Shown: positions 51,259 to 60,388, numbered from the stretch's first letter. The stretch: DNA of 64,000 bases from an uncultured Lachnospiraceae bacterium (GCA_947643615.1 CANRWO010000003.1:1-64000); one strand, 5' to 3'. Translations and numbers: made by a program. The notes: generated from the sequence alone by a model not told the origin.

Positions 51259-53169
51259 CTACTTCTTTTTCATGTAATAAAATCCATAGGCCGGTATTTC
51301 GACCTCATCCGGCTTCGATTCCTCCCCCGAGATCAGATCCACATAGTCCCCGTCCGTCTCATGGATCCATGCCTTCTTGCCGTGCTCGCTGAAATTAAAC
51401 AGGCCGATGATCTTCTCCCCGTCAAAATATCTTCCAATGCATAAAACAGACCTGTCCCCGGTCTCTATGGTCCATGCGTCCGCGTTTGACACAAATACCT
51501 TTTCCGCCTTCCGGATCTGTTCCAGCCGGCTCAGGCCCTGGAAAATCCTTCCCTCCACCGTATCCCTGCGGCGAATGTTCCCGGCCAGTTTCCAGTTCAT
51601 CGGCCCTCTGTGAAGATATCGGGAGTCTGCCGCCTTGTCGGGATCCTCCTTATAAGTGTAGTCATTCACCTGGCCGATCTCGTCGCCGCTGTACAGCACA
51701 GGGATCCCCGACTGCATAAACATATACGCATGGAGCATCAGCACCAGCCTGACCGCTTTCTCCATAGCCTCCTGATCCCGTTCCGATCCGGCCTTTTCCA
51801 CGCCGCACATGGAAGCCGTAGTGCCGCAGAATCTGGCATCCCCCGTAACAGGGTCGGCATTATAGAGTTCGCCGCGGCTGCAGCTGTCTCCCGCATATCC
51901 CTGGAAATAGTCGTTCAGATATTGCTTATGACTCTTTTCCCCGATGCCCTCCGGCAGTAATGCACCGTAGTCAAGTCCCCATCCGATGTCGTCATGGCAG
52001 CGCAGGTAATTTAAGAACACATACTCTTTGGGCAGGGAATTCACTATGTCAAGCTGCCTTTTCAAGAGCCTCACATCCCTCGTGGCCACCGTATGCCATG
52101 TGGTAGCCATGGTGGTAACGTTATAGAGCATGTGGCATTCCGGCTTCTCCACGGTCCCGAAATAGGGAACCACCTTCTCCGGCTCCATGACCACTTCCCC
52201 CAACAGCAGGACACCCGGGCAGACAATCTCGCCGATCATGCGCATCATACGGACGATGGTATGTACCTGGGGCAGGTTGCGGCAGGAAGTATTCAGTTCC
52301 TTCCAGATATAAGGCACCGCGTCAATACGGATAATATCGATCCCCTTGTTTGCCAGATAGAGGAAATTATACATCATCTCGTTAAAGACCCTGGGATTGC
52401 GGTAATTCAGATCCCACTGATAGGGGTAAAAGGTGGTCATCACATAATGCCCCGCATCCTCCAGCCATGTAAAATTGCCCGGGGCGGTGGTGGGGAACAC
52501 CTGGGGAACCGTCCTTTCATACATGGCCGGTTCCCTTTCGTTGTCAAAGAAAAAGTACCTGCTCATATATTCTCCGTCCCCCTGCCGGGCCTTCCTTGCC
52601 CATTCATGGTCCTCCGAAGTATGGTTCATGACAAAATCCATGCAGACGTTGATATCTCTCTTATGGCAGGCCGCGGTGAGGCTTTCCAGATCCTCCATGG
52701 AACCCAGCTTCTCCTGTACCCTGCGGAAATCCGACACGGCATACCCCCCGTCGGAACGGCCTTTTGTGGTATCCAGGAAGGGCATAAGGTGGACATAATT
52801 GACATTACATTGCTGAATATAGTCCAGCCTGGACTCTACGCCTTTCATATCCCCTGCAAAATTATCGATATAAAACATCATTCCAAGCAAATCGTTTTTC
52901 CGGTACCAGTCCTGGTCTTCCTCCCGGCCCCGGTCACGGAACCTCAGATCCCGGTTCCTCTCCAGGTAAAACTGCCTCAGACGGTCACAAAGCTCCGCAA
53001 ACATAGAATCATTCCCATATAACTCCATGTAGAGCCAGCGCAGTTCATCATGATGCCTGGCCAGCCTGCTGAGGAAAATATCTCCTTCCCCCTGCGCCTG
53101 CACGTTGCTGTCCGCACCATCTGTCTGCCATGCCTTTCCTTCCGGTTCCTTTGCCATTTCATTTTCCAT
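51259..53169 (-). CDS. amylosucrase-family glycoside hydrolase (GH13_4)
   Basis: 636 aa from MENEMAKEPEGK. The N-terminal helical domain (~30-90) is typical of amylosucrases. The barrel has DGGYAVSDFRRVQEKLG, MDFVMNHTSEDHEWA, nucleophile in DIIRIDAVPYIWK, acid in VLLLGEVVMEP and the C-terminal Asp in YLRCHDDIGWGL. PTTAPGNFTWLEDAGHYVMT and FYPYQWDLNYRNP are near-diagnostic for GH13_4. Activity would be sucrose transglucosylation or hydrolysis. It sits directly after a PTS transporter, an unusual partnership; see findings. Confidence 0.88.
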   Translation of the reverse strand: MENEMAKEPEGKAWQTDGADSNVQAQGEGDIFLSRLARHHDELRWLYMELYGNDSMFAELCDRLRQFYLERNRDLRFRDRGREEDQDWYRKNDLLGMMFYIDNFAGDMKGVESRLDYIQQCNVNYVHLMPFLDTTKGRSDGGYAVSDFRRVQEKLGSMEDLESLTAACHKRDINVCMDFVMNHTSEDHEWARKARQGDGEYMSRYFFFDNEREPAMYERTVPQVFPTTAPGNFTWLEDAGHYVMTTFYPYQWDLNYRNPRVFNEMMYNFLYLANKGIDIIRIDAVPYIWKELNTSCRNLPQVHTIVRMMRMIGEIVCPGVLLLGEVVMEPEKVVPYFGTVEKPECHMLYNVTTMATTWHTVATRDVRLLKRQLDIVNSLPKEYVFLNYLRCHDDIGWGLDYGALLPEGIGEKSHKQYLNDYFQGYAGDSCSRGELYNADPVTGDARFCGTTASMCGVEKAGSERDQEAMEKAVRLVLMLHAYMFMQSGIPVLYSGDEIGQVNDYTYKEDPDKAADSRYLHRGPMNWKLAGNIRRRDTVEGRIFQGLSRLEQIRKAEKVFVSNADAWTIETGDRSVLCIGRYFDGEKIIGLFNFSEHGKKAWIHETDGDYVDLISGEESKPDEVEIPAYGFYYMKKK

Positions 53170-53306
53170 CTTCTTCTCTTCTTTCACTTTCTAATTTTTT
53201 ACTGCCTTTTATAAGCTGTCTTTCGCTCGCTTTTTCTTTCATTTTCAGATTGATTTGGACTTCTGCCCCGGCGTTTGTGTTTGTGTTTGCGCCTCCGCTT
53301 TTCATG

Positions 53307-55193
53307 CTACGGGATTTTCTGTTCGTCATTGCCGCTCTTTCCTTTTCTCCTGACGGTCATCAATCTCTCCATCCTGCCTGTTTTGCCGGATTTGGCAATT
53401 TCCACATCCGAATATCCGCCGTTTGTGAGGAGCACTGCCGTCACCGCGCTGTATCCCGCTTCCCTGACCTTCCTTATATCAAAGGCAAGCAGCTTCTGCC
53501 CTGCCTTCACTCTATCCCCTTTTGCAACAAAAAGCCGGAACCCGTCCCCTTTCATATTTACGGTACCGATGCCAACATGGATCAGGGCCTCGGTTCCGTC
53601 CGGCGCCGTGATCCCTATGGCGTGGCAGGTATCGGCGGCAAACGTTACCTCCCCGTCAAAAGGCGCCCATACCTCTCCCTTTTCCGGTTCAATGCCCACG
53701 CCGTCCCCCAGGATTCCGGCGGCAAACGTTTCATCCGGGATCTCCTCCCTGGGGATAACCATTCCTTTTACCGGGGCATACAGAACCGTTTCCGTTCCCG
53801 CCCCTTTTCCGGCATCCCCTGCTCCCTCCCTCCACACAAACCAGGTCAGGGCAAAAGAAATACCGAAAGATACCGCAAGGACTATCCCGTACTGCAGGGC
53901 ATGGTCCAGCGTAATCAAAAACCCGGGGATTCCCGTGACGCCGTAAGAGGTTGCCCCCACATGGAAAAGGGAGCCAAGCAGCGCCCCCGCAGCGCCTCCT
54001 GCCATACCGCATATAAAAGGTTTCCCAAATCTCAGGTTCACGCCAAAGATTGCCGGCTCCGTAATTCCCAGTGCGGCAGACAGGGAAGAAGGCACCGCAA
54101 CCGCCTTTGTTTTCGGATTCTTTGCCTTTAACCCCACTGCCAGGCAGGCCGCCCCCTGGGCAAAGTTCGCAGCCGAAGCAATGGGCATCCAAAGATTCCG
54201 TCCTTCCGCTGCCAGCATACCTGCCTCGATCACATTGTACATGTGATGGATACCGCATACTACCGTAACCGGATAGAAAGCACCCATCACCATGGCTCCC
54301 GTTCCATGGCCCACAGTGACGACCCATCCGGCAAATTCCAAAACACGGCTTTCTGCCGCCGAAAAAACAGGGCCGATAACCCCTAATGTAATAAATGCCG
54401 TAGCCAGCACGGTACAAAGGGGCGTCACAAACAGATCCACCGCTTCCGGTACGCGCCTGTGCAGCTGCCTCTCAATTTTACACATGATCCATACCCCGGC
54501 AATCACCGGAATCACATGTCCCTGGTATCCCACCTGCCGGATCGGCAAAAAACCGAACAAATGCCACACCGGGATCTCTGCCGCATCCATAGGGCCTACG
54601 GACCATGCGTCGAGCAGATTGGGATGGATCATGACCATGCCGATGACGGCCCCCAGGAAAATATCCCCTCCAAATACTCTTGCCGCGGACATGGCTATCA
54701 ATACCGGCAGAAAAATAAATGCCGTATTCGCTATCAAATCAAGGATGCCGTACCAGTCGCTCCCCGCAAAGGAAGGAATCGCCTTACCCAGGGCCTCCAC
54801 CAACCCCATAGCCAGGCCGGAAGCTACAATGGCCGGAAGAACGGGAACAAACACATCTCCCAAGGCCTTAACCATCCGTTTCGGCAGCGGCTGCCGTGCC
54901 GCTGCTGCATTTTTCACATCCTCCTTGGTAGCCGCCCCCATACCGCTGACCTTTAAAAATTCGTCATACAATTTCACTACCGCGCCGGTGCCCACGATCA
55001 CCTGGAGCTGCCCGCCGCTGCTGAACACACCCTTCACACCGTCAATGCCTTCCAGCCTGTTCCTGTCAACCCTGCTGTCGTCCACAGTGGCCACACGGAG
55101 CCTGGTTGCACAATGTGCTACGCTGACCAGGTTGCTTCTGCCCCCCAGGGCCTCGTAAATCTCTTTTGCACACACCCCATAATTTACAGCCAT
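53307..55193 (-). CDS. PTS sugar transporter EIIBCA, sucrose/beta-glucoside class
   Basis: 628 aa from MAVNYGVCAKEIYEAL after GGAGGG; the longer reading to 55337 lacks an RBS. EIIB with phospho-Cys at AHCATRLRV (~28-36), EIIC (~105-455, ten helices; SALGITEPAIFGVNLRFGKP near the end, LGYQG-type motif VGYQGHVIPV) and EIIA with phospho-His in ALIHVGIGTVNMKGDGF (~540-560). It imports and phosphorylates the sugar. The sequence class is sucrose/trehalose-like, not certain. Confidence 0.92.
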   Translation of the reverse strand: MAVNYGVCAKEIYEALGGRSNLVSVAHCATRLRVATVDDSRVDRNRLEGIDGVKGVFSSGGQLQVIVGTGAVVKLYDEFLKVSGMGAATKEDVKNAAAARQPLPKRMVKALGDVFVPVLPAIVASGLAMGLVEALGKAIPSFAGSDWYGILDLIANTAFIFLPVLIAMSAARVFGGDIFLGAVIGMVMIHPNLLDAWSVGPMDAAEIPVWHLFGFLPIRQVGYQGHVIPVIAGVWIMCKIERQLHRRVPEAVDLFVTPLCTVLATAFITLGVIGPVFSAAESRVLEFAGWVVTVGHGTGAMVMGAFYPVTVVCGIHHMYNVIEAGMLAAEGRNLWMPIASAANFAQGAACLAVGLKAKNPKTKAVAVPSSLSAALGITEPAIFGVNLRFGKPFICGMAGGAAGALLGSLFHVGATSYGVTGIPGFLITLDHALQYGIVLAVSFGISFALTWFVWREGAGDAGKGAGTETVLYAPVKGMVIPREEIPDETFAAGILGDGVGIEPEKGEVWAPFDGEVTFAADTCHAIGITAPDGTEALIHVGIGTVNMKGDGFRLFVAKGDRVKAGQKLLAFDIRKVREAGYSAVTAVLLTNGGYSDVEIAKSGKTGRMERLMTVRRKGKSGNDEQKIP

Positions 55194-55236
55194 TGCCGCC
55201 CTCCATTGGTTATGAAATCGGTCGCACTTCAATACC

Positions 55237-55265
55237 AATATAGCATTTGCATTTAAGCTTGTAAA
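55237..55265 (-). promoter_or_regulatory. promoter of the PTS operon
   Basis: Minus strand: TTTACA (55265-55260), 17-bp spacer, TATATT (55242-55237), ending 44 nt before the start codon. It lies in the gap after the HAD gene. Confidence 0.6.
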
Positions 55266-55282
55266 ATAGATTTTCCCGGCTT

Positions 55283-56119
55283 TTACCAATGAATCAATTG
55301 ATGTTTCGTAAATGCACTGCGGATCCCGTCCTTCCACACGGACGGACAGATATCATCCGCTATTTTCTTCAATTCTCTGTTTCCGTTTTCCATACATATG
55401 CCCAACCCTGCCGCTTCCAACATTTCCCTGTCATTCATGCTGTCGCCGATTGCCACAGAGTCACAGGCCGGGATGTTAAGGCAACGGCACACTCTCTGAA
55501 CCGCTTTGCCTTTGTCAAATTTGCGGTTCACCACTTCTCCGTTTATATAACCTCCCTGGTTCTCTTCATGCATGCAAAATGCAAAATCAGCTTCCAAAAC
55601 CTTCCTTGGTTCCGAAAACTGTTCCCGGGTGGGACTTATAAACACAATCTTGTACACCGGCTGCCCTTTATATTCCCTCATGGGGCGAATATTCAGCACC
55701 TCCTCGATCTGTTCCCTCCAACGAAGCAGCTCACTGTTTCCTGCTTCCCCGGCATGGTCCCTCAAATAAGCTTTCAGGCTCTCATCCGCGTAAGTGCCGT
55801 CCCGGCATTCCACAGTCCTGAATATACCGTTTTTCTTCAGGATACCCATAGCGGACTGCCTCTGTGCCTCTGTCATGGGACAGTCATATATCACCCTGCC
55901 CAGGCACTCAATATATCCCCCGGAGCTGGCAATGAATCCGTCAAAACCATACCGCAAAAGAGGGCGCAGCATATCGTAATTCCTGCCGGTACACAGGAAA
56001 ACAAAATGCCCCTCCTCCCTGGCCCGGGCGATTGCCTGCAGGGCGGATTGCGGAGGATCATTGCTTCCCGCTTCCGTCAGCGTCCCGTCTATGTCCAGAA
56101 AAATAATTTTTTGCCCCAC
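55283..56119 (-). CDS. Cof-type HAD-superfamily phosphatase
   Basis: 278 aa from GTG 56119, 7 nt after AGGGGGG; a longer reading to 56185 lacks this support. Motif I KIIFLDIDGTLTEAG, motif II FLCTGRNYDM, and motif III/IV Lys and DSMNDREMLEAAGLGICMEN. The Cof family dephosphorylates sugar phosphates and similar metabolites. It lies between the HPr-like gene and the PTS gene, so the substrate may be a sugar phosphate from that pathway. Confidence 0.9.
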   Translation of the reverse strand: MGQKIIFLDIDGTLTEAGSNDPPQSALQAIARAREEGHFVFLCTGRNYDMLRPLLRYGFDGFIASSGGYIECLGRVIYDCPMTEAQRQSAMGILKKNGIFRTVECRDGTYADESLKAYLRDHAGEAGNSELLRWREQIEEVLNIRPMREYKGQPVYKIVFISPTREQFSEPRKVLEADFAFCMHEENQGGYINGEVVNRKFDKGKAVQRVCRCLNIPACDSVAIGDSMNDREMLEAAGLGICMENGNRELKKIADDICPSVWKDGIRSAFTKHQLIHW

Positions 56120-56212
56120 TACCACTCCCCCCTCAGGCAGAGCCGGAGCACGCTTGAAAAATACTCCAGTCCCATTCCGATCCACAAAGCAAAAGTCACT
56201 CAGATAAAAAAC

Positions 56213-56440
56213 TTATCCGCAAACGAACGGCTCGATTTTTTTCTCAATATCAATGTCGTTTGAATGGTATCTCAGGCGCAACGGCCCCGACAGATCCAGC
56301 GCCAACACTCCAAGGATCGACTTTGCATCCACGATCCTGTGGCCGGAGCCCAGGTCAAAGTTAGCGTCAATTTTGTCGATAATGTTTATAAACTGCCTTA
56401 TCTGCTCAAGATTATGAAACCTTACATTTACCTGCTTCAT
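56213..56440 (-). CDS. HPr-fold protein lacking the phosphorylatable His (Crh-like)
   Basis: 75 aa, preceded by AAGGAGG and beginning MKQVNVRFHNLEQIRQFINI. The HPr-type second half is clear: VDAKSILGVLALDLSGPLRL, matching the regulatory Ser46 region (K-S-I-x-G-V). The first half has no GIHARPA loop and no His at position 15. That pattern fits a regulatory HPr relative such as Crh, which acts with HPr kinase and CcpA but cannot carry PTS phosphate. It precedes the HAD gene by 93 bp. Confidence 0.75.
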   Translation of the reverse strand: MKQVNVRFHNLEQIRQFINIIDKIDANFDLGSGHRIVDAKSILGVLALDLSGPLRLRYHSNDIDIEKKIEPFVCG

Positions 56441-56510
56441 ATGAACCTCCTTGCCTTTTTGAAATGATTTGCTCCTTATTCTGCTTTGTGTGATCGATTT
56501 CATTCGTGTA

Positions 56511-56568
56511 ATTATAATACACACAAGGTAAAATATTGTAAATTGGCAAAATACATAATTTTGCCAAT
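56511..56568 (-). promoter_or_regulatory. promoter of the HPr-like gene with perfect 11-bp dyad
   Basis: Minus-strand TATAAT at 56516-56511. Centred about 50 bp upstream is ATTGGCAAAAT-N5-ATTTTGCCAAT (56542-56568), a perfect dyad suited to a dimeric regulator. No strong -35, which would fit activator dependence. Confidence 0.6.
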
Positions 56569-56729
56569 TATTTTTTGTAAAAATTAGTGAAATCGTTTTC
56601 ATCCCTCGATTTCGCATTCCATTCCTCCCGGACAGTCCCCTTTTTGCATGGGATTGCACAAAATGCGGAAGTATCCGGCCGTGCTCCGCTTTAGAGGCTA
56701 ACTTCCACTGTACGGGCCTGCGCATAAAA

Positions 56730-56889
56730 AAGAGTGCTTTGCACTCTTGCGAGATTTGCTTCGCAAACTCGTGAATGCATGCGTCTGACGACGCAGTTTC
56801 CTATAAGGTAAAAAAGCGCCGCCTGCGGCGCTTCGAAGAATGCTTCGCATTCTTCCCCAGCCAGGACGCAGTTTCCTATAAAATAAAAA
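56730..56889. repeat. array of five short hairpins with 75-bp spaced direct repeats
   Basis: Hairpins lie at 56730-56748 (AAGAGTGC arms), 56750-56771 (CGAGaTTTGC), 56781-56794 (GCGTC), 56814-56833 (AAGCGCCG) and 56835-56855 (GAAGAATGC), mostly with 3-5 nt loops. A direct repeat GACGCAGTTTCCTATAA followed by an A-rich stretch occurs at 56790 and 56865, 75 bp apart. The array abuts the terminator of the hemerythrin gene. The remainder of 56441-56932 holds the HPr-like promoter and no gene. Confidence 0.7.
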
Positions 56890-56920
56890 ACACACCTGCC
56901 GGGGAAATATCCGGCAGGTG
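56884..56920 (-). terminator. terminator after the double hemerythrin gene
   Basis: CACCTGCCGG / CCGGCAGGTG stem, followed on the minus strand by GTTTTTTATT. Confidence 0.9.
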
Positions 56921-56932
56921 CGCGCGCATTGT

Positions 56933-57757
56933 TTATTTATTTACAGGTATCTTCTTGTCCGTATATAAGATATGGTTGATCAGCCATCCCAGCAAGAACT
57001 CAAGCAGCTCCTGGAGATACTCTTCCGGGTTATCTTCCACATCACTTAAATTGATATTTTCCAGCTTATCAATAAAAGCTTCATGGGCACGCTTCTGCAC
57101 ATCAAACCCGTCATACCTGATATCCGCCATATACTCCTCTTCGTCCCCGAAGTGTTCCTTGGTATAAGCTTTCAATTCATCCAGTATTTCCATAATTTTG
57201 TCATAGCCGGAAGAGGCATCCAGGGATTTCACCAATCGGTTGGCCCTGCCCACAATCTCAAACAAGGTCTCATGCTCCTTGTCGATCAGGTCTATGCCGG
57301 TGAGATATTCCTCCGTAAACTCGCAGGGGTTCTCCCTGACCATCCACTCTTCCAGAGGGGGCAGTTTCCCAATCATGATATCACTGCTCAAAATATGGCG
57401 GTAAAGCCATTTTGCCAAAAAGGACACAAGATCCGTCAGCACACGCTGCTGGCCCTCTTCCTCTTCTATGTTTGCTAAATCCAAACTCAGAATTTTATCC
57501 CGGAAGAACGCATGCTGCGCACGTTGAAGGATCAGCTCCGGATCCCGTATCTGAACCATGTATGCTTCTTCATGGTCAAAATGTACTTCCGCATAGCGGT
57601 CAAGCTCCGTGAGGATGTCTTTTATCTGCTGGTAGTAATCACTGTGATAATCCGTAGCCGCAAGCTGATAAGCTTTGTTCAGCAGCTCAAACAAATGGCG
57701 GTGCTCTCCGTCAAGCTGTTCTATCCCTGTCAGACAGTCATCCGTAAACTCAAACAT
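56933..57757 (-). CDS. tandem double hemerythrin-domain protein
   Basis: 274 aa from MFEFTDDCLTGIEQLDGEH, 9 nt after AGGAGG; the ATG three codons earlier is too close. Two hemerythrin bundles: ~1-130 (GEHRHLFELL, VHFDHEEAYM, HAFFRDK, RHILSSD) and ~140-270 (KEHETLFEIV, EHFGDEEEYM, HEAFIDK, NHILYTD). Both keep the seven-ligand pattern. Cytoplasmic, likely O2/NO binding or iron handling. It follows the comFB-like gene by 60 bp. Confidence 0.9.
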   Translation of the reverse strand: MFEFTDDCLTGIEQLDGEHRHLFELLNKAYQLAATDYHSDYYQQIKDILTELDRYAEVHFDHEEAYMVQIRDPELILQRAQHAFFRDKILSLDLANIEEEEGQQRVLTDLVSFLAKWLYRHILSSDIMIGKLPPLEEWMVRENPCEFTEEYLTGIDLIDKEHETLFEIVGRANRLVKSLDASSGYDKIMEILDELKAYTKEHFGDEEEYMADIRYDGFDVQKRAHEAFIDKLENINLSDVEDNPEEYLQELLEFLLGWLINHILYTDKKIPVNK

Positions 57758-57817
57758 GAATTTCATCCTCCTGAAATAACTTCACTTACCGATGCATCGC
57801 TTTCGCCGGAAATCTGC

Positions 57818-58162
57818 CTATTTGCCGCCTCCGGCGACATTCCCGTCTGTATTTGCAGTCCCACCCGCCTGCGCGGTCTCATTTGTATTTGCGTTCACAT
57901 TCTTATGGGGGGATTGCCCTACGATCTCAATGCCCCTGCTCACAGCCACTGTGACTTCAATATCCCTCTGCATCTGGTTCGATTCAAAACGATACAGCAC
58001 CTTACCTTTCAAAGATTGTACATATTGCGCCGGCAGGCGGTTCAGCGCATAGGTGGCGATATCCATCCGGCAGTTCTCACATTTGCAGTAGTCCGTGCCC
58101 GGCCACAACTGGTCGATCTTTCTCAATACCGTTTCTTCCATTAAATTTATCAGTTCCGTCAT
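57818..58162 (-). CDS. ComFB-family late competence protein
   Basis: 114 aa. Residues ~1-85 match ComFB (MTELINLMEETVLRKIDQL, CKCENCRMDIATYALNRLPAQYV), including the CxC-x2-C zinc cluster. The C-terminal ~35 residues are Asn/Gly/Thr low complexity. ComFB proteins accompany competence and, in other taxa, c-di-GMP-linked motility; here the role is unknown. Co-transcription with the double hemerythrin is likely. Confidence 0.8.
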   Translation of the reverse strand: MTELINLMEETVLRKIDQLWPGTDYCKCENCRMDIATYALNRLPAQYVQSLKGKVLYRFESNQMQRDIEVTVAVSRGIEIVGQSPHKNVNANTNETAQAGGTANTDGNVAGGGK

Positions 58163-58329
58163 ACCCTTACCTCATAAAATAGCTTGCTCACAATAAAACT
58201 ACTGTTAACAGTATAAAACATTTTTACGGCAGATACAAGACGCAATGTTTAAATGTGTTTTTGCCCGGGCACGAAAACAATACCTTTCACTCAACCGCAA
58301 AAGACTTTTGAAAAGATTTTCAATCGCTA

Positions 58330-59703
58330 TTACAATTTTACCTCCGGCAGCTTTGCGATGGCTTCCGCCAGCTCTTCGTCCGTGGGGATATAATCACTCA
58401 TTTCCCCGTCATTGTATTTCTGGTATGCAACCATGTCAAAGTAACCCGTACCGGTTAAGCCGAATACAATATTCTTCGCTTCCCCTGTCTCCTTACATTT
58501 CATCGCCTCATCAATGGCAACCCTGATGGCGTGGCTGCTCTCCGGCGCGGGAAGGATGCCCTCGACTCTGGCAAATGTCTCCGCCGCTTTAAATACCTCC
58601 GTCTGTTCCACGCTTCTGGCCTCTAAAAGTCCCTGGTCATACAGCTCGGAAACCGTTGAGCTCATGCCATGGTAACGAAGGCCTCCCGAATGGTTTGCAG
58701 AAGGCATAAATCCGCTTCCCAGGGTATACATTTTGGCAAGCGGGCACACTTTCCCCGTATCGCAGAAGTCATAGGCATATACTCCTCTTGTCAGGCTGGG
58801 GCAGGAAGCAGGCTCCACTGCGATCATCTTATAATCCGCTTCCCCTCTTAAGATTTCCCCTGCAAAAGGGGAAATCAGTCCGCCCAAATTGGATCCGCCT
58901 CCGGCACAGCCGATAATGATATCCGCCTGAATGCCGTACTTATCCAAAGCGGCCTTTGTCTCCATGCCGATGATAGACTGATGGAGCAGCACCTGTGAGA
59001 GCACCGACCCCAGCACATAACGGTATCCTTCCTGGCTGGTTGCCGCTTCCACCGCCTCCGAGATGGCGCACCCAAGGCTTCCTGTGGTTCCCGGGAATTC
59101 TTCGTTAATCTTACGTCCTACATTCGTATCCATGGAAGGGGAAGGTGTCACTTTTGCCCCGTAAGTACGCATCACTTCACGCCGGAAGGGTTTCTGCTCG
59201 TATGAACATTTTACCATGTAAACCTGGCAGTCTAAATCGAAATAGGAACAAGCCATAGAAAGCGCCGTCCCCCATTGCCCCGCGCCGGTTTCAGTGGTGA
59301 CGCCTTTTAACCCCTGTTTCTTAGCGTAATACGCCTGTGCGATGGCAGAATTCAGCTTATGGCTCCCCGATGTGTTATTTCCCTCGAATTTATAATAGAT
59401 ATGGGCAGATGTCTGCAGCTTCTCTTCCAGGCAATACGCCCGTACCAAGGGCGACGGACGGTACATTTTATAAAAATCCCGGATTTCCTGGGGTATGTCA
59501 AAATAAGGCGTGGTGTCGTCCAACTCCTGTTTCGCAAGCTCACGGCAGAAAATACCGGAAAGCTCCTCCTCCGTAATGGGTTGCAAAGTCCCGGGGTTCA
59601 GGATCGGCGCCGGCTTCTTCTTCATATCCGCACGTACATTGTACCACTGCTTTGGCATTTCCCCTTCTTCCAAATAGATTTTATAAGGTATCTTTTTCTC
59701 CAT
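58330..59703 (-). CDS. TrpB2-type tryptophan synthase beta-like PLP enzyme
   Basis: 457 aa from MEKKIPYKIYLEEGEMPKQW after GAGGAG. PLP Lys in NTSGSHKLNSAIAQAYYAKK, phosphate loop GCAGGGSNLGGLI, and the TrpB2-specific N-terminus with RPSPLVRAYCLEEKL. TrpB2 forms tryptophan from indole or phosphoserine-type donors without a TrpA partner nearby. No trpA or other trp genes are in the window. The 5' leader carries an A/G-rich triple repeat. Confidence 0.93.
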   Translation of the reverse strand: MEKKIPYKIYLEEGEMPKQWYNVRADMKKKPAPILNPGTLQPITEEELSGIFCRELAKQELDDTTPYFDIPQEIRDFYKMYRPSPLVRAYCLEEKLQTSAHIYYKFEGNNTSGSHKLNSAIAQAYYAKKQGLKGVTTETGAGQWGTALSMACSYFDLDCQVYMVKCSYEQKPFRREVMRTYGAKVTPSPSMDTNVGRKINEEFPGTTGSLGCAISEAVEAATSQEGYRYVLGSVLSQVLLHQSIIGMETKAALDKYGIQADIIIGCAGGGSNLGGLISPFAGEILRGEADYKMIAVEPASCPSLTRGVYAYDFCDTGKVCPLAKMYTLGSGFMPSANHSGGLRYHGMSSTVSELYDQGLLEARSVEQTEVFKAAETFARVEGILPAPESSHAIRVAIDEAMKCKETGEAKNIVFGLTGTGYFDMVAYQKYNDGEMSDYIPTDEELAEAIAKLPEVKL

Positions 59704-59723
59704 GCTGCTCCTCATTCTTTCCA

Positions 59724-59763
59724 TCAATATCTTTCTTTCGATATCTTTTTTTCGACATCTTTC
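59724..59763 (-). repeat. triple short repeat upstream of trpB2
   Basis: On the minus strand three near-copies of a 14-nt unit, GAAAGATRTYGAAA-like, run head to tail just before the trpB2 RBS. They could be an operator or a translational feature; too short to be sure. Confidence 0.35.
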
Positions 59764-59828
59764 ATTGATTACTTTCTTTTATTTATCCGTTGTTCTATAG
59801 CGGCTCCGGGCATGGCTGCCCCGGCAGG

Positions 59829-60044
59829 TCATCTGCCTGGACTCCCCTCAGCCGCCAGTCCGTATATCTCATACATGGAAAGCATATTCTGGTACATCAT
59901 CTTCCGTGACAGCATCTGCTGGTAAGTAACTGTCTTTACTTTCCCCTCCGACTTCATCTTATCCATCTTGGATAAGATGTCTGCATATTCCTTCTGCACT
60001 GCTGCCAGCATCTTCTCAAATGCTTCCAACCTGCCGTTTTCCAT
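59829..60044 (-). CDS. small conserved hypothetical helical protein
   Basis: 71 aa, charged and helical throughout (KMLAAVQKEYADILSKMDKM, then QQMLSRKMMYQNMLSMYEIY). It resembles small Firmicutes proteins of unknown function found near housekeeping genes. No membrane segment or motif. It lies 3 bp downstream of the DUF1905 gene, so is co-expressed. Confidence 0.6.
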   Translation of the reverse strand: MENGRLEAFEKMLAAVQKEYADILSKMDKMKSEGKVKTVTYQQMLSRKMMYQNMLSMYEIYGLAAEGSPGR

Positions 60045-60047
60045 ATA

Positions 60048-60386
60048 TCATTCCCTCTCCGTTACCGTTACGCAGACCGTATCGCCGGGCTGTTTTCCTA
60101 TTTTGGAGCGGATATCCTTCCGTATGCCAATGATATAGCAGACACTGCCATCCGCATTTTTAACGCCCATATTTACAATGCTGCCATCGTAAGGTTCCCC
60201 GTCAAAGGTAACATGGGCCTTCACCCTGCCTTTGCCAAATTCCGTCCTGATATCATAGGGAAAGGCCACATATGCGCCGCCCTTCCCTTCCGCTTCATAG
60301 ATCAGGGATTCATATTCATAAACTTGCCGGTCCAGGTCCAATCCCCCCTTCCCTGCTGTGCGGAAAAGGCACAATTGCCCTGCCAT
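60048..60386 (-). CDS. DUF1905 domain protein
   Basis: 112 aa from ATG 60386. The domain (~28-110) has AYVAFPYDIRTEFGKGRVKA, GEPYDGSIVNMG and IGIRKDIRSKIGKQPGDTV, clear DUF1905 signatures. DUF1905 proteins are small cytoplasmic barrels of unknown function. About 25 unmatched residues lead the domain, so a later start is possible. The start overlaps the end of the upstream frameshifted gene. Confidence 0.85.
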   Translation of the reverse strand: MAGQLCLFRTAGKGGLDLDRQVYEYESLIYEAEGKGGAYVAFPYDIRTEFGKGRVKAHVTFDGEPYDGSIVNMGVKNADGSVCYIIGIRKDIRSKIGKQPGDTVCVTVTERE

Positions 60387-60388
60387 GC

